Shown: positions 9,066 through 18,191, counted from the first letter of the stretch. The stretch: DNA of 64,000 nt from Nocardia takedensis NBRC 100417 (GCF_000308695.1 NZ_BAGG01000002.1:62001-126000); one strand, 5' to 3'. Notes: generated from the letters alone by a model not told the origin. Numbers and translations: made by a program.

Positions 9066-10039
9066 GACACACGCACCCGGGGGTCGAGCAACGCGTAGGC
9101 GACGTCGGAGAGCAGACCGGAGACCAGCACGACCAAGCCCGCGAAAGCCGTCCCCGTGACCGTCACGTACAGGTCCTGGGCATTGATCGAATCCACCAGC
9201 CATTCGCCCACGCCGTGCCAGCCGAAGATCTTCTCGATGAAGATCGCGCCGGTGATCAGACCGCCGAGGCTGTAGGCGAACAGCGTCGCCATCGGGATCA
9301 GCGCGGTCCGCAGACCGTGCTTGTAGAGCGCTCTGTTACGGGTCAGCCCTTTGGCGCGCGCGGTGCGGATGAAATCGCTCTGGAGCACGTCGAGCATGGC
9401 GTTGCGCTGGTAGCGGCTGTAACCGGCGATCGCGGTGAGCGCCAGCGCCACCGTGGGCAGCACCAGATGTTGCAGCCGGTCCAGCACTTGCGGTCCGAAG
9501 CCCGCGATCGCGGTCGCCGAGGTCTCGCCGGTGTAGAGGAAGATCTGCGTACCGGTCGCCGAGTTGACCTGTAGCGCACCGTATTTCAACAGCGTCGCGA
9601 GCAGGAAGACCGGCGTGCTCAGGATGACCAACGAGACGACCGTGGTGAAATAATCGCTGAATTTGTACTGCCGGATCGCGCTCGCGGCGCCGATCAGGAC
9701 GCCGAGCACGGTGCCCAGGATCGACCCGACGATCAACAGGCGCAGGCTCACCGCCACCCGGCGCGGCAACTCCGCGCTCACCGGCTGACCCGACAGCGTG
9801 GTGCCGAAATCGCCCTGCGGAATGCCTTTGAGCCACGTCAGATAGCGCTGCGGGATCGGCTCGTCGAGGTGCAGTTCCTCGGCCTTGGCATCGATCACCG
9901 ACTGCGGCGGACGCGGATTGCGCTGTTCCAGGCTGTCCAGCGGCCGGAAGGTCAGCGAGGCCAGGCTGAAACAGAGGAACGTGGCCAGCAGCAACAGCAC
10001 GACGTAGTTGAGCGCGCGTCGTAGCAGAAAGCCTGTCAT
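9062..10039 (-). CDS. Peptide ABC transporter permease, DppB-like
   Basis: 325 residues, first gene of the operon. The N-terminus [19 protein letters not shown] is the typical DppB/OppB first membrane helix. A long external loop and the permease domain follow, with the EAA loop [18 protein letters not shown] chose ATG 10039 because GAGGAC precedes it; an in-frame start at 10078 lacks a ribosome site and adds an Arg-rich extension. The operon promoter must lie in 10040-10205, opposite the divergent Pro/Tyr-rich gene. I see no clear operator there. Confidence 0.93.
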   Translation of the reverse strand: MTGFLLRRALNYVVLLLLATFLCFSLASLTFRPLDSLEQRNPRPPQSVIDAKAEELHLDEPIPQRYLTWLKGIPQGDFGTTLSGQPVSAELPRRVAVSLRLLIVGSILGTVLGVLIGAASAIRQYKFSDYFTTVVSLVILSTPVFLLATLLKYGALQVNSATGTQIFLYTGETSATAIAGFGPQVLDRLQHLVLPTVALALTAIAGYSRYQRNAMLDVLQSDFIRTARAKGLTRNRALYKHGLRTALIPMATLFAYSLGGLITGAIFIEKIFGWHGVGEWLVDSINAQDLYVTVTGTAFAGLVVLVSGLLSDVAYALLDPRVRVS

Positions 10040-10205
10040 CGGTCCTCGGAGTCGTCGGGCCGTCGGGTCGTCAGGCACCGATCATAGGGAGACTCATAGG
10101 TGTCGCGCATGCCACACGCGCGTCGCGTGGTTCCGCGCACGTCGGACGGCCGGCCTATTCTGGCCGCACGACAGTGCCGGGCACACCGGCACGAAGGGGG
10201 CGGAC

Positions 10206-11264
10206 ATGACTTATCCACAGCAGTATCCGGGCGGGTACGACCCGTATCCGGGCGGTTACGGACCGGGCTTCTCGGCCCCGAGCGGCGGCACCGCCATCAC
10301 CGCGGGCGTGCTGGCCGCACTCGGTTCGGTGGCGACCGTGATCGGCGGCGCGTCGCTGCTGTTCCTCGCCAACAGCGAGTTCGGCGATCTGGTGTCGGAA
10401 TACGACGACGGCACGACCGGCGACGAGGCGATGACCGCCCTGACGGTCATGGGCGTAGGCAATATCGTGCTGGCGCTGCTGCTCGGGGTGGGCGCGATCC
10501 TGCTGTTCGTGCGGAAGAAGGCCGGCCGCGTGCTGGTCGCGCTCGGCGGCGCGGGCACGATCGTGATGCAGATCGCCTCGCTGGGGTGGGCCATGAACAT
10601 CGTCGAGGACTACGACACGGATTCGCTGGCCAGTTCCGGGGTGAGCGGGATCTTCGGCACGATCTTCCCCATCGTCATGCTGATCCTGGTCCTGCTGCCG
10701 TCCACGTCGCGGTGGCTCGCCTACCGGCCGGGCGCTCAGCCCGCGTACCCGCCCGGCGGGTACGCGCCCGCCGGTTATCCGGCGCAACCGGGATATCCGC
10801 AGGCCGCTTACCCGCAGGCGGGGTTCCCGGTCGCGCAGCCCGCTCAGCCCGCCTACCCGGGCCAGCCGACCTATCCAGCCGGGGCCGCCCAGCCCGCTTA
10901 TCCAGGCCAGCCGGTCTATCCGGCCGACGCCGGACAGAACGGCTACCCAGCGCAGCCCGCCTATTCGGCCGACGCCGCCCAGAACGGGTACCCGGCTCAG
11001 CCCGCCTACCCGGCCGCCGCCCAGAACGGGTACCCGGCACAGCCCGCGTACCAGCAGCAGGCCTTCCAACAGCCGGGATACCCGCAGGTCCCCGCTGTTC
11101 CGCAGCAGGCCGCGCCCGCCTATCCCACGGCCGATCCGACCGTGCACGCCAACGCGCCGCAGGACTACACCCCGCGGCCCGCGCCGTTTCCCGATCAGGC
11201 TCCCGCGCTCGACAAGTCGACGCCGTCGACCGATCAGACGTGGAAGCGCCCGGACGGCTGGTGA
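10206..11264 (+). CDS. Membrane protein with Pro/Tyr/Ala/Gln-rich repeat tail
   Basis: 352 residues. ATG 10206 follows GAAGGGGG. A short Gly/Pro/Tyr-rich head (about 27 residues) precedes four hydrophobic segments (roughly residues 28-58, 80-103, 108-130 and 145-165). The last 180 residues are a low-complexity tail made of YP, AQPAYP and NGYPAQPAY units. Tetraspan cores with Pro/Tyr-rich tails are common among actinobacterial envelope and DUF4190-like proteins, but I cannot name a family. Such tails often mediate protein-protein contact or wall association. The sequence ends in KRPDGW. Confidence 0.75.
   Translation: MTYPQQYPGGYDPYPGGYGPGFSAPSGGTAITAGVLAALGSVATVIGGASLLFLANSEFGDLVSEYDDGTTGDEAMTALTVMGVGNIVLALLLGVGAILLFVRKKAGRVLVALGGAGTIVMQIASLGWAMNIVEDYDTDSLASSGVSGIFGTIFPIVMLILVLLPSTSRWLAYRPGAQPAYPPGGYAPAGYPAQPGYPQAAYPQAGFPVAQPAQPAYPGQPTYPAGAAQPAYPGQPVYPADAGQNGYPAQPAYSADAAQNGYPAQPAYPAAAQNGYPAQPAYQQQAFQQPGYPQVPAVPQQAAPAYPTADPTVHANAPQDYTPRPAPFPDQAPALDKSTPSTDQTWKRPDGW
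10938..11052 (+). repeat. In-frame NGYPAQPAY tandem repeats
   Basis: Three near-identical in-frame units starting NGYPAQPAY begin at 10938 (45 bases), 10983 (42 bases) and 11025. They are the most regular part of a longer degenerate Pro/Tyr/Gln-rich tail and may vary in number between strains. Confidence 0.7.
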
Positions 11265-11308
11265 CGGTTGCCGCCGCGCCGACCGGGATTTCCGGCAGGA
11301 TGGAATAG

Positions 11309-12139
11309 GTGACGCTCCTGCACCTGCCCAAGCCGAGATTGGTGGCCACCGATGTCGACGGCACCCTGATCGACCCGCACGAACGGGTCACCGCGCGCAC
11401 CAAGGCCGCCGTCGACGCGCTGATCTCCGACGGCGTGCCGTTCGTCCTGGCCACGGGCAGGCCCCCGCGCTGGATCGACCCGGTCGTCGACGGTCTCGGC
11501 TACGCGCCGCTGTGCGTGTGCGGCAACGGTGCGGTGCTCTACGACAGCGCCACCGACAAGGTGCTCACCAGTCACACCCTCGACGTGCCGACGCTGTCGT
11601 GGCTCGCCGACGTCGCCGAACGGGCGCTGCCCGGATGCGGCCTCGCCGCCGAACGCGTCGGCGCCACCGCGCACGACGCGGTCACCCCGCAGTTCGTCAG
11701 CTCCCCCGAATATGTGCACGCCTGGCTCAATCCGGACGACACCGCGGTGGCCAGGCACGAAGTCATCGACGCGCCCGCGATCAAGATGCTGATCCGGTTG
11801 GCGGGCGCGCGCAGCGGTGACATGGTCGCCGCGCTGGCCCCGCTGGTCGACGGCCGGGCCGACATCACCTATTCCACCGATCACGGTCTGATCGAACTGT
11901 CGGCTCCCGGCGTCACCAAGGCGTCCGGGCTGGCCGCGTTGGCCGAGCGACTCGGCGTCGAACACTCCTCGGTGGTCGCCTTCGGCGATATGCCCAACGA
12001 CATCCCGATGCTGACCCTGGCGGGCCACGGCGTCGCGATGGGCAACGCGCACGCCGAGGCCATCGCCGCGGCCGACGAGGTCACCGCGGCCAATTCCGAC
12101 GACGGTGTCGCCCAGGTCCTCGAACGCTGGTGGAGTTGA
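11309..12139 (+). CDS. HAD-superfamily hydrolase, Cof-like
   Basis: 276 residues. Motif I is DVDGTLID near residue 15, with the nucleophile Asp followed by the general-acid Asp. Motif II is VLATGRP, and the C-terminal motifs include VAFGDMPNDIPML with the metal-binding aspartates. This is the Cof/YbiV type II cap architecture, phosphatases acting on sugar phosphates or small phosphorylated metabolites. The GTG start at 11309 follows a CAGGA ribosome-like site. It corresponds in position to M. tuberculosis Rv3813c, next to the amidase and glf region, which is conserved context rather than proof of a wall function. Confidence 0.9.
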   Translation: MTLLHLPKPRLVATDVDGTLIDPHERVTARTKAAVDALISDGVPFVLATGRPPRWIDPVVDGLGYAPLCVCGNGAVLYDSATDKVLTSHTLDVPTLSWLADVAERALPGCGLAAERVGATAHDAVTPQFVSSPEYVHAWLNPDDTAVARHEVIDAPAIKMLIRLAGARSGDMVAALAPLVDGRADITYSTDHGLIELSAPGVTKASGLAALAERLGVEHSSVVAFGDMPNDIPMLTLAGHGVAMGNAHAEAIAAADEVTAANSDDGVAQVLERWWS

Positions 12140-12149
12140 GCGCGGGAGT

Positions 12150-14207
12150 TCAGCCCGCGGGGACGGGTTCGGGCGCGGGCGTCGCGGCCGGGTCCCGCTC
12201 CATCTCCTGCTGGTAGGTCTCGGTGTAGGTCTTCCAGACCGTCGTGACGATGCCGGTGAGCTGGTTGAGGATCAGCGAGCCGTGTTGGAAGTCCGCGCGC
12301 ACGCCGTCGGGGACGGCGTAGGTGTTGCTCGCGGGCAGACCCAGCATGCCGGTGTCCGCGCCCAGTTGCAGGAAGCGGTCCAGGATCGCGCCCGCCAACT
12401 CGAATACGCGCCCGTCGGCGGTGTTGTAGACGTAGCCGTTGGCGAATTTCGCGTACTGCGCGCCCTGGGCGGCGGGCATCGGCTCGGAGACGGCCGCGCC
12501 CAGCGGTCCGTCCGGCCCGCCGCCGTCGGCCCAGTACTTCGCGATGAGGTTGTCGTCGACCATCTCCAGCAGGCGGGTGGTCAACGCGGCCAGCACCGCC
12601 AGATCCGAGGGGGAACGCGCGGGGGTGCCCGGTCCGGCCGACCCGCCCGCCGCGATGTCGCGCAGTCGGTCCATCAGTCCGTAGGCGGCGTCGCCGGGGC
12701 AGGTGGTGTGGCCGACGTCGCGGTGGGCGAACACGATCGGCAGGTCCACCGACTCGCCCTGCGCGTACGGCGTGAACTCGGTGCCCTCCGACCACATGGT
12801 CGTCTGTCCCCGGGGATCGAGGCCCGCGACGCGGGTGCGCCACCCGATGAAGTTGCCCGCCGCCGTGATCGCGGCCTCCGAGGGCGCTTCGGTCTCGTGG
12901 TTGCCCATGAATGCGACACCGGCGGTGTTCTCGTTGAATCCGCCCGCGTGCGCGCCCTGCACCGGGCGGTCGAGTCCGCCCGCGCGGCCCTCGAAGATCT
13001 GGCCGTACTTGTCGACCAAGGCGTTGTAGCCGATGTCGCACCAGCCCAGCGTGCGCGCGTGATAGGTGTAGATCGCGCGGACGATGCCCGCCGATTCGGC
13101 CTTGCTGTAATCGTTGCGCCCCGCCGTGTGGTGCACGGTGACGCCGCCGAGGCCATCGTCGTAGGTCGGTTCCTCGCAGCGCAGGGATTCGTCGGCGCCC
13201 CACTGCGCGCGACTGATGACATTGGGTCCGCCGCCGGGGAGCGCGGAGGCGACGTCGTGCAGTGCGCCGTCGATGGCGCCGCGGCCGGGATCGATCAGCA
13301 CGGCGGTGAGGTCGGCGGCGATCGCGGTCGCGCGGGCCGCGCCCTGCGCGATCGGGCCGACCGGGTCGGGGCCGGGCACCGCCGGGGCCACACCGGGCGC
13401 ACCCGGCGCGACGGGAGCCGAGGCGGCGTCCTTGCGGGTGACCAGGATCTGCACCGCGTTGGTGTTGCCGACGTAGATCGGTTCGGTGCCGGAGGTGCGG
13501 TCGGCGGCGCCGCTGTCGTCGCGCCGGGTGTCGACCTGTTCGGTCCGGTACCAGGTGCCCCATTTCCCGTCGGCTTGCTTGGCGCGGACCATGGCGGTGG
13601 TCTCGGCCAGGTTCCGCGCGGTGAGCGCGACGACGCTGAACGGGGTGTCGCGGGAGACCTCCTTGACCTGCGCGCCGACCTGTCCGAGCAGGTCGCGGGG
13701 GACCGCACCGGGGGTGAGCGCGGGGGTGTCGGGGCCGGGCGCGGGCTGCGGCGGGAGCGGATCGGCGATGAAGCGCGGGCCCGCACCGGACGGCGAGTCC
13801 GTCGGTTGTGTCGGTGTGTTCTCGGGCGGTTGCGGCGAACCCGGCGCGTCGTCATCCAGGTCGGGCAGGGGGACCCGGTCGGGCAGGGTCACCTCCGGGG
13901 GCAGCGGGAGGCCACCGGGCACCGGGACCGAATCCGGCAGCGGCAGTTTCCGCAGGTCCGACAGGTGCAGATCCGGCAGGTCGAGGCCGGTCAGGTCACC
14001 GAGCGGCAGGGTGATCTCGGGGGCGGTGCCGAGGACCACCTCGGCCAGTTGCGCGGGGACTGCCGCAAGTTCGCTGTCGTTGGTCGCCCGATAGACGGCT
14101 GCATCGCTGGGGAGCAGAGAGACGAGCGGAGCCGCTACCGCCAGGGTGGTGACCACCGGGAGCACGTAGGAACGTTTCGGATTGCGGTACGGCACGAGCT
14201 TCTCCAT
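12150..14207 (-). CDS. PGRP-type N-acetylmuramoyl-L-alanine amidase with LGFP repeats (Rv3811-like)
   Basis: 685 residues from ATG 14207 (an upstream in-frame GTG gives only a nine-residue extension). An N-terminal signal/anchor segment (PVVTTLAVAAPLVSLL) is followed by a Pro/Asp-rich region to about residue 330. The amidase_2/PGRP domain follows, with zinc-ligand motifs TVHHTAG (His359/His360) and AHRDVGHTTCPG. The C-terminus has LGFP-type wall-binding repeats (KYWADGGGPDGPLG, LGADTGMLGLPAS). It should cleave the amide bond between muramic acid and the stem peptide outside the membrane. It is divergent from another wall-active gene, the SpoIID-like protein, across an AT-rich promoter region. 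Confidence 0.9.
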   Translation of the reverse strand: MEKLVPYRNPKRSYVLPVVTTLAVAAPLVSLLPSDAAVYRATNDSELAAVPAQLAEVVLGTAPEITLPLGDLTGLDLPDLHLSDLRKLPLPDSVPVPGGLPLPPEVTLPDRVPLPDLDDDAPGSPQPPENTPTQPTDSPSGAGPRFIADPLPPQPAPGPDTPALTPGAVPRDLLGQVGAQVKEVSRDTPFSVVALTARNLAETTAMVRAKQADGKWGTWYRTEQVDTRRDDSGAADRTSGTEPIYVGNTNAVQILVTRKDAASAPVAPGAPGVAPAVPGPDPVGPIAQGAARATAIAADLTAVLIDPGRGAIDGALHDVASALPGGGPNVISRAQWGADESLRCEEPTYDDGLGGVTVHHTAGRNDYSKAESAGIVRAIYTYHARTLGWCDIGYNALVDKYGQIFEGRAGGLDRPVQGAHAGGFNENTAGVAFMGNHETEAPSEAAITAAGNFIGWRTRVAGLDPRGQTTMWSEGTEFTPYAQGESVDLPIVFAHRDVGHTTCPGDAAYGLMDRLRDIAAGGSAGPGTPARSPSDLAVLAALTTRLLEMVDDNLIAKYWADGGGPDGPLGAAVSEPMPAAQGAQYAKFANGYVYNTADGRVFELAGAILDRFLQLGADTGMLGLPASNTYAVPDGVRADFQHGSLILNQLTGIVTTVWKTYTETYQQEMERDPAATPAPEPVPAG

Positions 14208-14240
14208 TCCGGATAGAGCTGGTGAATTACACACAATTTC

Positions 14241-14267
14241 ATGCTTGCGTCATGACGAATCAAGCAT
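14241..14267. promoter_or_regulatory. Nested dyad in the amidase/SpoIID divergent promoter region
   Basis: ATGCTTG (14241-14247) pairs with CAAGCAT (14261-14267) and encloses a perfect inner palindrome CGTCATGACG (14248-14257). The surrounding 100 bases are much richer in A/T than the genes. Its place between two divergent wall-remodelling genes suggests a shared operator; the regulator is unknown. Confidence 0.5.
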
Positions 14268-14486
14268 CACACTAGTTCACTATTGTCACATATCTAAACC
14301 TCTGGTTGAGATTTATGTGATTGCCCGAATGTAGCGATCGGGTTGCGGTCGTATCGCCCGACATGCCGTCGTATCCCTCGACGAGCCGGCGATGCGGCGA
14401 ATCGATCCGGTCACGGAAACCGGTGCGGGTGAACGGAAACCACGCGGACAACGCCGAATCGCCACGGGCGTGGAGGGAGCACGGAA

Positions 14487-15944
14487 GTGCAGCGCAGACT
14501 ACGTTTCAGCAACCGGGTCCAGGGGACGCGGACAGGAGTGCCGCCGCGGCGGATCCTCCTCACCGCGGGCGTCGCGGTCCTCGTCGGCAGCGTCTGGGCG
14601 GGTGCGGACACGCCCATCGACACGCCGTATCGGAACCTCGCCGGGCCGGGCCACGGCCGCGGTCTGAGCCAGTTCGGCGCGTTCGACAGCGCCCGCGAGG
14701 GCTGGAACGCCGAACGCATCCTCGCCCACTACTACCCCGGCGCGACGCTCGGCGCCATCCCGACCACCTCGCTCGGCATCCGACTCTCGGACCGCGACGA
14801 CGAAGGCGTCGACGTGCGCTCCGCCGCCGGACTGCGGGTCGCGGGCCGCGAAGTCGCCGCCGACCAGGTCGCCCACCTCACCGTGCGACCGGACGGCAAG
14901 GCCAACGTGGTCGTCACCGCGGGGTGCGACGGCGACGTGCTGTGGCAGTCCGCCACCGACGACCCGTGGGTGTATCCCCTCGACCCGCGTCCCGGCAGGC
15001 CCGCCGCCGAACACCTCACCTTCTGCGACGGCGCCGCCTACCGCGGTTCGCTCGGCCTCGCCGTCGAGGACGGCGCGACACGCACCGTCAACCGGGTCGA
15101 TGTCGAGGACTACCTGCTCGGCGTGGTCCCCGCCGAGGTCCAGGCGAACTGGGCCGACGAAGGCGCGCGGGAGGCGGTGCGCGCCCAGGCCGTCGCCGCG
15201 CGTTCCTACGCGCTGGCCGAACAGCGCTGGCCCTACGCGCGGACCTGTGACACCACCGACTGCCAGGTCTACCCCGGCACCTCCGCGGAGGACGAGCGCG
15301 CCGCCGACGCCGTCGCGAGCACCGCGGGCACCGTCCTGCTGCGCGACGGCCACATCCTGCGCGCGGAATACTCCGCCGCGCCCGACGGCGGCGAACCCGC
15401 CGACATCCGCACCTTCGAGGTGGGGCCCACCCCCGCCGAACTCGGCGTCGGCGCGCCGCCCGCCCTGCCGCGGGCCCGGACCGCCACCGTGGAATCGGCC
15501 ATCGACGCCGAATACCGCCGGGTCGGCGGCGAGCACGGCGCGATCGGCCCGCCGCTGGGACCGGAGATGCGACTACCGCAGAACGCGGGCGACTATCGAC
15601 TGTTCACCAACGGCGTCATCATCGCCACCCCCACCCTCGGGGCGCAGGTCGTCGACTTCACCACCCTCATGCAGTTGGTCCCCGACCCCGGGGTGGCCCA
15701 GCCCGATCCCACCGCCCCGCAACCGGATTCGTACCTCCGTCCGGACGCCGAGCCCGATGCCGAGCCCTCCGAAACCGGACCCACCGGCGCTCAGCCCGTC
15801 GAATCCGATCCCGCTGGGGTTGAGTCGGCCGAATCCGAGCCCGTCGTGGTTGAGCCTGCTGAGTCCGATCCCGCCGGGGTTGAGTCGGCCGAATCCGAGC
15901 CTGCCGGGGTCGAGCCTGCCGAATCCGAGCCGCCCGCCCTCTGA
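14487..15944 (+). CDS. SpoIID/LytB-domain cell-wall protein with acidic repeat tail
   Basis: 485 residues, GTG start with GGAGGG nine bases upstream. An N-terminal hydrophobic segment (ILLTAGVAVLVGSVW) acts as signal or anchor. The GPGHGRGLSQFGAF segment and the SpoIID core (NRVDVEDYLLGVVPAEV, AVRAQAVAARSYAL, DCQVYPG) are clear. SpoIID of Bacillus is a lytic transglycosylase acting on denuded glycan; actinobacterial members are presumed wall-modifying. After residue 440 the protein becomes an acidic tail of 10-residue repeats, unlike the rest of the family. It is divergent from the PGRP amidase. Confidence 0.85.
   Translation: MQRRLRFSNRVQGTRTGVPPRRILLTAGVAVLVGSVWAGADTPIDTPYRNLAGPGHGRGLSQFGAFDSAREGWNAERILAHYYPGATLGAIPTTSLGIRLSDRDDEGVDVRSAAGLRVAGREVAADQVAHLTVRPDGKANVVVTAGCDGDVLWQSATDDPWVYPLDPRPGRPAAEHLTFCDGAAYRGSLGLAVEDGATRTVNRVDVEDYLLGVVPAEVQANWADEGAREAVRAQAVAARSYALAEQRWPYARTCDTTDCQVYPGTSAEDERAADAVASTAGTVLLRDGHILRAEYSAAPDGGEPADIRTFEVGPTPAELGVGAPPALPRARTATVESAIDAEYRRVGGEHGAIGPPLGPEMRLPQNAGDYRLFTNGVIIATPTLGAQVVDFTTLMQLVPDPGVAQPDPTAPQPDSYLRPDAEPDAEPSETGPTGAQPVESDPAGVESAESEPVVVEPAESDPAGVESAESEPAGVEPAESEPPAL
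15801..15940 (+). repeat. 30-base in-frame tandem repeat
   Basis: Four full 30-base units (starting 15801, 15831, 15861, 15891) and a partial fifth encode ES(D/E)PAGVE(S/P)A. Units 1 and 3, and 2 and 4, resemble each other most, indicating a 60-base higher-order duplication. The tail encoded is strongly acidic and likely strain-variable. Confidence 0.85.
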
Positions 15945-15962
15945 GAGTGATCCGATCCACCC

Positions 15963-15993
15963 TTGACCTTGACGTAGCGTCAACTCGCAGACT
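15963..15993 (+). promoter_or_regulatory. MerR-type promoter with 19-base spacer and operator
   Basis: A -35 TTGACC (15963-15968) and -10-like CAGACT (15988-15993) are separated by 19 bases. The spacer holds a perfect palindrome TTGACG-TAG-CGTCAA (15969-15983). This over-long spacer with a centred dyad is the hallmark of MerR-family controlled promoters and lies just before the MerR gene itself. Confidence 0.7.
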
Positions 15994-16029
15994 GGTTCCA
16001 CCGACGAGACGACGGAAGGGATCGGGGTT

Positions 16030-16800
16030 ATGGCGGTTCGCTCCCGGCCGGGCGAGTGGTCCATCCAGGATCTGGCCAAGGCGGCGGGTACCACCAGTCG
16101 CACGCTGCGCCACTACGGGCAGGTGGGGCTGTTGCCGCCCAGCCGGATCGGGACCAACGGCTACCGCTACTACGACCAGGATTCCCTCGTGCGGTTGCAG
16201 CGCATCCTGCTGCTGCGAGAACTCGGCCTCGGCTTGCCCGCCATCGCCGAGGTCCTCGCGGGCGGGGTGCCAACCGCGACGGCCTTGCGCGCGCACCTGG
16301 GTCTGCTGCGGCAGGAACAGGAACGGATCCGCCGCGTCATCGAATCGGTACGGACCACATTGGACAAGACCGAAAGGGGTGAGGCGCTGGTGGCCGCGGA
16401 AGTTTTCGACGGTTTCGACCACACGCAGTACAAGGACGAGGTGATCGAGCGGTGGGGCGAGCAGGCCTACACCGAGGGTGACCGCTGGTGGCGCGCGATG
16501 TCGGAGGCCGACAAACAGCGTTTCCAGCAGGACCAACTCGACATCGCCGCCGATTTCGGGCGGGCCCACGCCGCGGGGCTCGCGCCGGACAGCCCGCAGG
16601 TGCAGGCCATCACAGCCCGCCACAAGGCGTGGATCGGCGTCGGTTGGCAGGGCCGCGAGGTGGTGAAGGAGGCGTTCATCGGTCTCGGAGAGATGTACGT
16701 CGCCGATCCGCGCTTCGGTCGGAACTACGACCGGCACGGCGCGGGAACGGCGGAGTTCGTCCGCGACGCCATGCGCGTCTACGCGGAGGCGAACCTGTAG
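16030..16800 (+). CDS. MerR-family regulator with TipAS drug-sensing domain
   Basis: 256 residues. The N-terminal MerR winged helix (WSIQDLAKAAGTTSRTLRHY through GYRYYDQDSL) is followed by a coiled dimerisation helix (about residues 75-120). The TipAS-type domain follows, with the HTQYKDEVIERWGEQAY and DRWWRAMSEADKQRF signatures. TipA proteins bind thiopeptide and related compounds and activate efflux or stress genes by untwisting a 19-base promoter spacer. Such a promoter lies directly upstream, so autoactivation is likely. ATG 16030 has AAGGGA upstream. No drug transporter is adjacent. Confidence 0.93.
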   Translation: MAVRSRPGEWSIQDLAKAAGTTSRTLRHYGQVGLLPPSRIGTNGYRYYDQDSLVRLQRILLLRELGLGLPAIAEVLAGGVPTATALRAHLGLLRQEQERIRRVIESVRTTLDKTERGEALVAAEVFDGFDHTQYKDEVIERWGEQAYTEGDRWWRAMSEADKQRFQQDQLDIAADFGRAHAAGLAPDSPQVQAITARHKAWIGVGWQGREVVKEAFIGLGEMYVADPRFGRNYDRHGAGTAEFVRDAMRVYAEANL

Positions 16801-16933
16801 GCGCGCCCGTTCGGTGCCCGTACGCCGCCGGCGTGCGGGCACTGCCGCCGGGTCCGCTGGTGTCGGTGCCCGCGGGTGCGCATACTCGGGAGGTCGCCGC
16901 GCGGGGTGCGCGCCGAACGAGGAGGAGTCGGCG

Positions 16934-17440
16934 GTGCTGTACGAGAATTCCGCGACCGGTCGGGGGACCCATCCGGCTCTCGCGACGACGACGATCGCGT
17001 GCGCCGCGGTCGGCGCGGTGTTGAATCTGGTCGGCGGTCTGCGTCTCGGGATCGATTTCTACGGTGATCCGGGCCGCTTCGACAATTCGCTGGCGACGAT
17101 CGCCGTGCTGGGCAGTCTGCTGCTGGCGGTCGCGCTGACCTACGGCGCGTATCTGCTCTACCGCGGCGAGGATTCGGGCCGCTACACGATCATGGTGGCG
17201 GCCGGCACGTGGGCGACGCTCGCGGTGATCGGCCTGCTGTCGGCGCTGATCGGCTACCACTCCGAGTACGGCGTGCAGTGGTTCGCCGACGCGAGTCGGG
17301 TCTCCGAGGCGCTGTTCGCGACCTGCGGGATCGCGGGCGCGGTGACGGCGCTGCTGGAAGGGGACTGGACGGCGAACCTGGCCGGTCTCGCGGTCCCGCT
17401 CGTGATCACCCTGAGCACGGTGCGCCCCGGCGCGCGCTGA
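16934..17440 (+). CDS. Small membrane protein of unknown function
   Basis: 168 residues from GTG 16934, chosen because GGAGGAG lies seven bases upstream. Four hydrophobic segments are visible (TTTIACAAVGAVLNLVGGL, TIAVLGSLLLAVALTYGAYL, IMVAAGTWATLAVIGLLSAL and a C-terminal pair), giving a tetraspan layout without charged catalytic motifs. I do not recognise a family. It lies alone between the TipA-type regulator and the convergent TetR gene and could be regulated with the former. Confidence 0.65.
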   Translation: MLYENSATGRGTHPALATTTIACAAVGAVLNLVGGLRLGIDFYGDPGRFDNSLATIAVLGSLLLAVALTYGAYLLYRGEDSGRYTIMVAAGTWATLAVIGLLSALIGYHSEYGVQWFADASRVSEALFATCGIAGAVTALLEGDWTANLAGLAVPLVITLSTVRPGAR

Positions 17441-17487
17441 ACCATCGACTCGCCGCGCGGACGCGGTTGCGCGGTGCTCCCGAGAGC

Positions 17488-18114
17488 TCAGCCTCGTAGG
17501 GCGCGCAGCAGATCGTCTTCGCTGAGGGGCGGCGTGGGTAGCGCGTGTGCGGCGGGCGCGCGCAGTCCGTCCAGGATGAGGGCGAGGTTGCGCCGCCACG
17601 CCTCCGGAGCGATGTCGGCGGTGGCCTCCAGCACACTGGCGTGTGACCAGGTGATGAAGGCGAGGTCCTCGAGCACCCAGTCGGCGCGCAGGACGCCCGC
17701 GCGCTGGGCCCTGGTGACGATCTCGCGCATGAGTCCGTGCCCGTATTCGCGGGCGCGGGCGACCGCGGCGCTGGGGGCGGCGCGCAGGGCGAGGTCGCCG
17801 AGCAGGCGGTCGGTGGCCTGGAGTGCGCAGACGTTCTCGACGAGGTGGACGAAGGAGTCCCAGGGGTCGTCGATGGCGAGGGCGGTCTCGGCGATGCGCG
17901 ATCCGGCTCCGAGGCGGTCCTCGACGGCGGCGGCGATGAGGTCGTCGCGGGTGGGGAAGCGGTTGTAGAGGGTGCCGATGGCCACGCCCGCGCGGGCGGC
18001 GATGTCTTTGAGGGGCGCGTCGAGCCCCTTCTCCAGGAAGACTTCGCGGGCGGCCGCCACGAGTGCCTCGCGGTTGCGGCGCGCGTCGGTGCGCAGCGGC
18101 TTGTCCTCGGGCAT
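17488..18114 (-). CDS. TetR/AcrR-family transcriptional regulator
   Basis: 208 residues with the typical N-terminal helix-turn-helix (REALVAAAREVFLEKGLDAP...DIAARAGVAIGTLYNRFPTR), then an all-helical ligand domain with no informative motif. ATG 18114 has an AGGA-like site upstream. It is divergent from an SDR-family gene, and two near-identical inverted operators lie between them, so it most likely represses itself and the SDR gene. Confidence 0.9.
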   Translation of the reverse strand: MPEDKPLRTDARRNREALVAAAREVFLEKGLDAPLKDIAARAGVAIGTLYNRFPTRDDLIAAAVEDRLGAGSRIAETALAIDDPWDSFVHLVENVCALQATDRLLGDLALRAAPSAAVARAREYGHGLMREIVTRAQRAGVLRADWVLEDLAFITWSHASVLEATADIAPEAWRRNLALILDGLRAPAAHALPTPPLSEDDLLRALRG

Positions 18115-18137
18115 TGGCCGATCCTACAAACGATATG

Positions 18138-18191
18138 TTGAGCATGGGTTCAACTTCCGCTACCGTCGGAATAACTTGAACCCCTACTCAA
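18138..18191. promoter_or_regulatory. Double TetR operator between divergent genes
   Basis: TTGAGCATGGGTTCAA (18138-18153) and TTGAACCCCTACTCAA (18176-18191) are inverted copies of one another (13 of 16 positions match after reverse complement). They lie in the TetR/SDR intergenic region, the second just before the SDR ribosome site GAGGAAC. They are the best candidate operators for the TetR protein. Confidence 0.7.

Noticed and set aside
6283..9072. Continuous frame joining the ABC ATPase with about 310 upstream codons
   Set aside because: The upstream part is the permease gene read in the wrong frame. The ATPase starts at ATG 8133 with a 4-base overlap.
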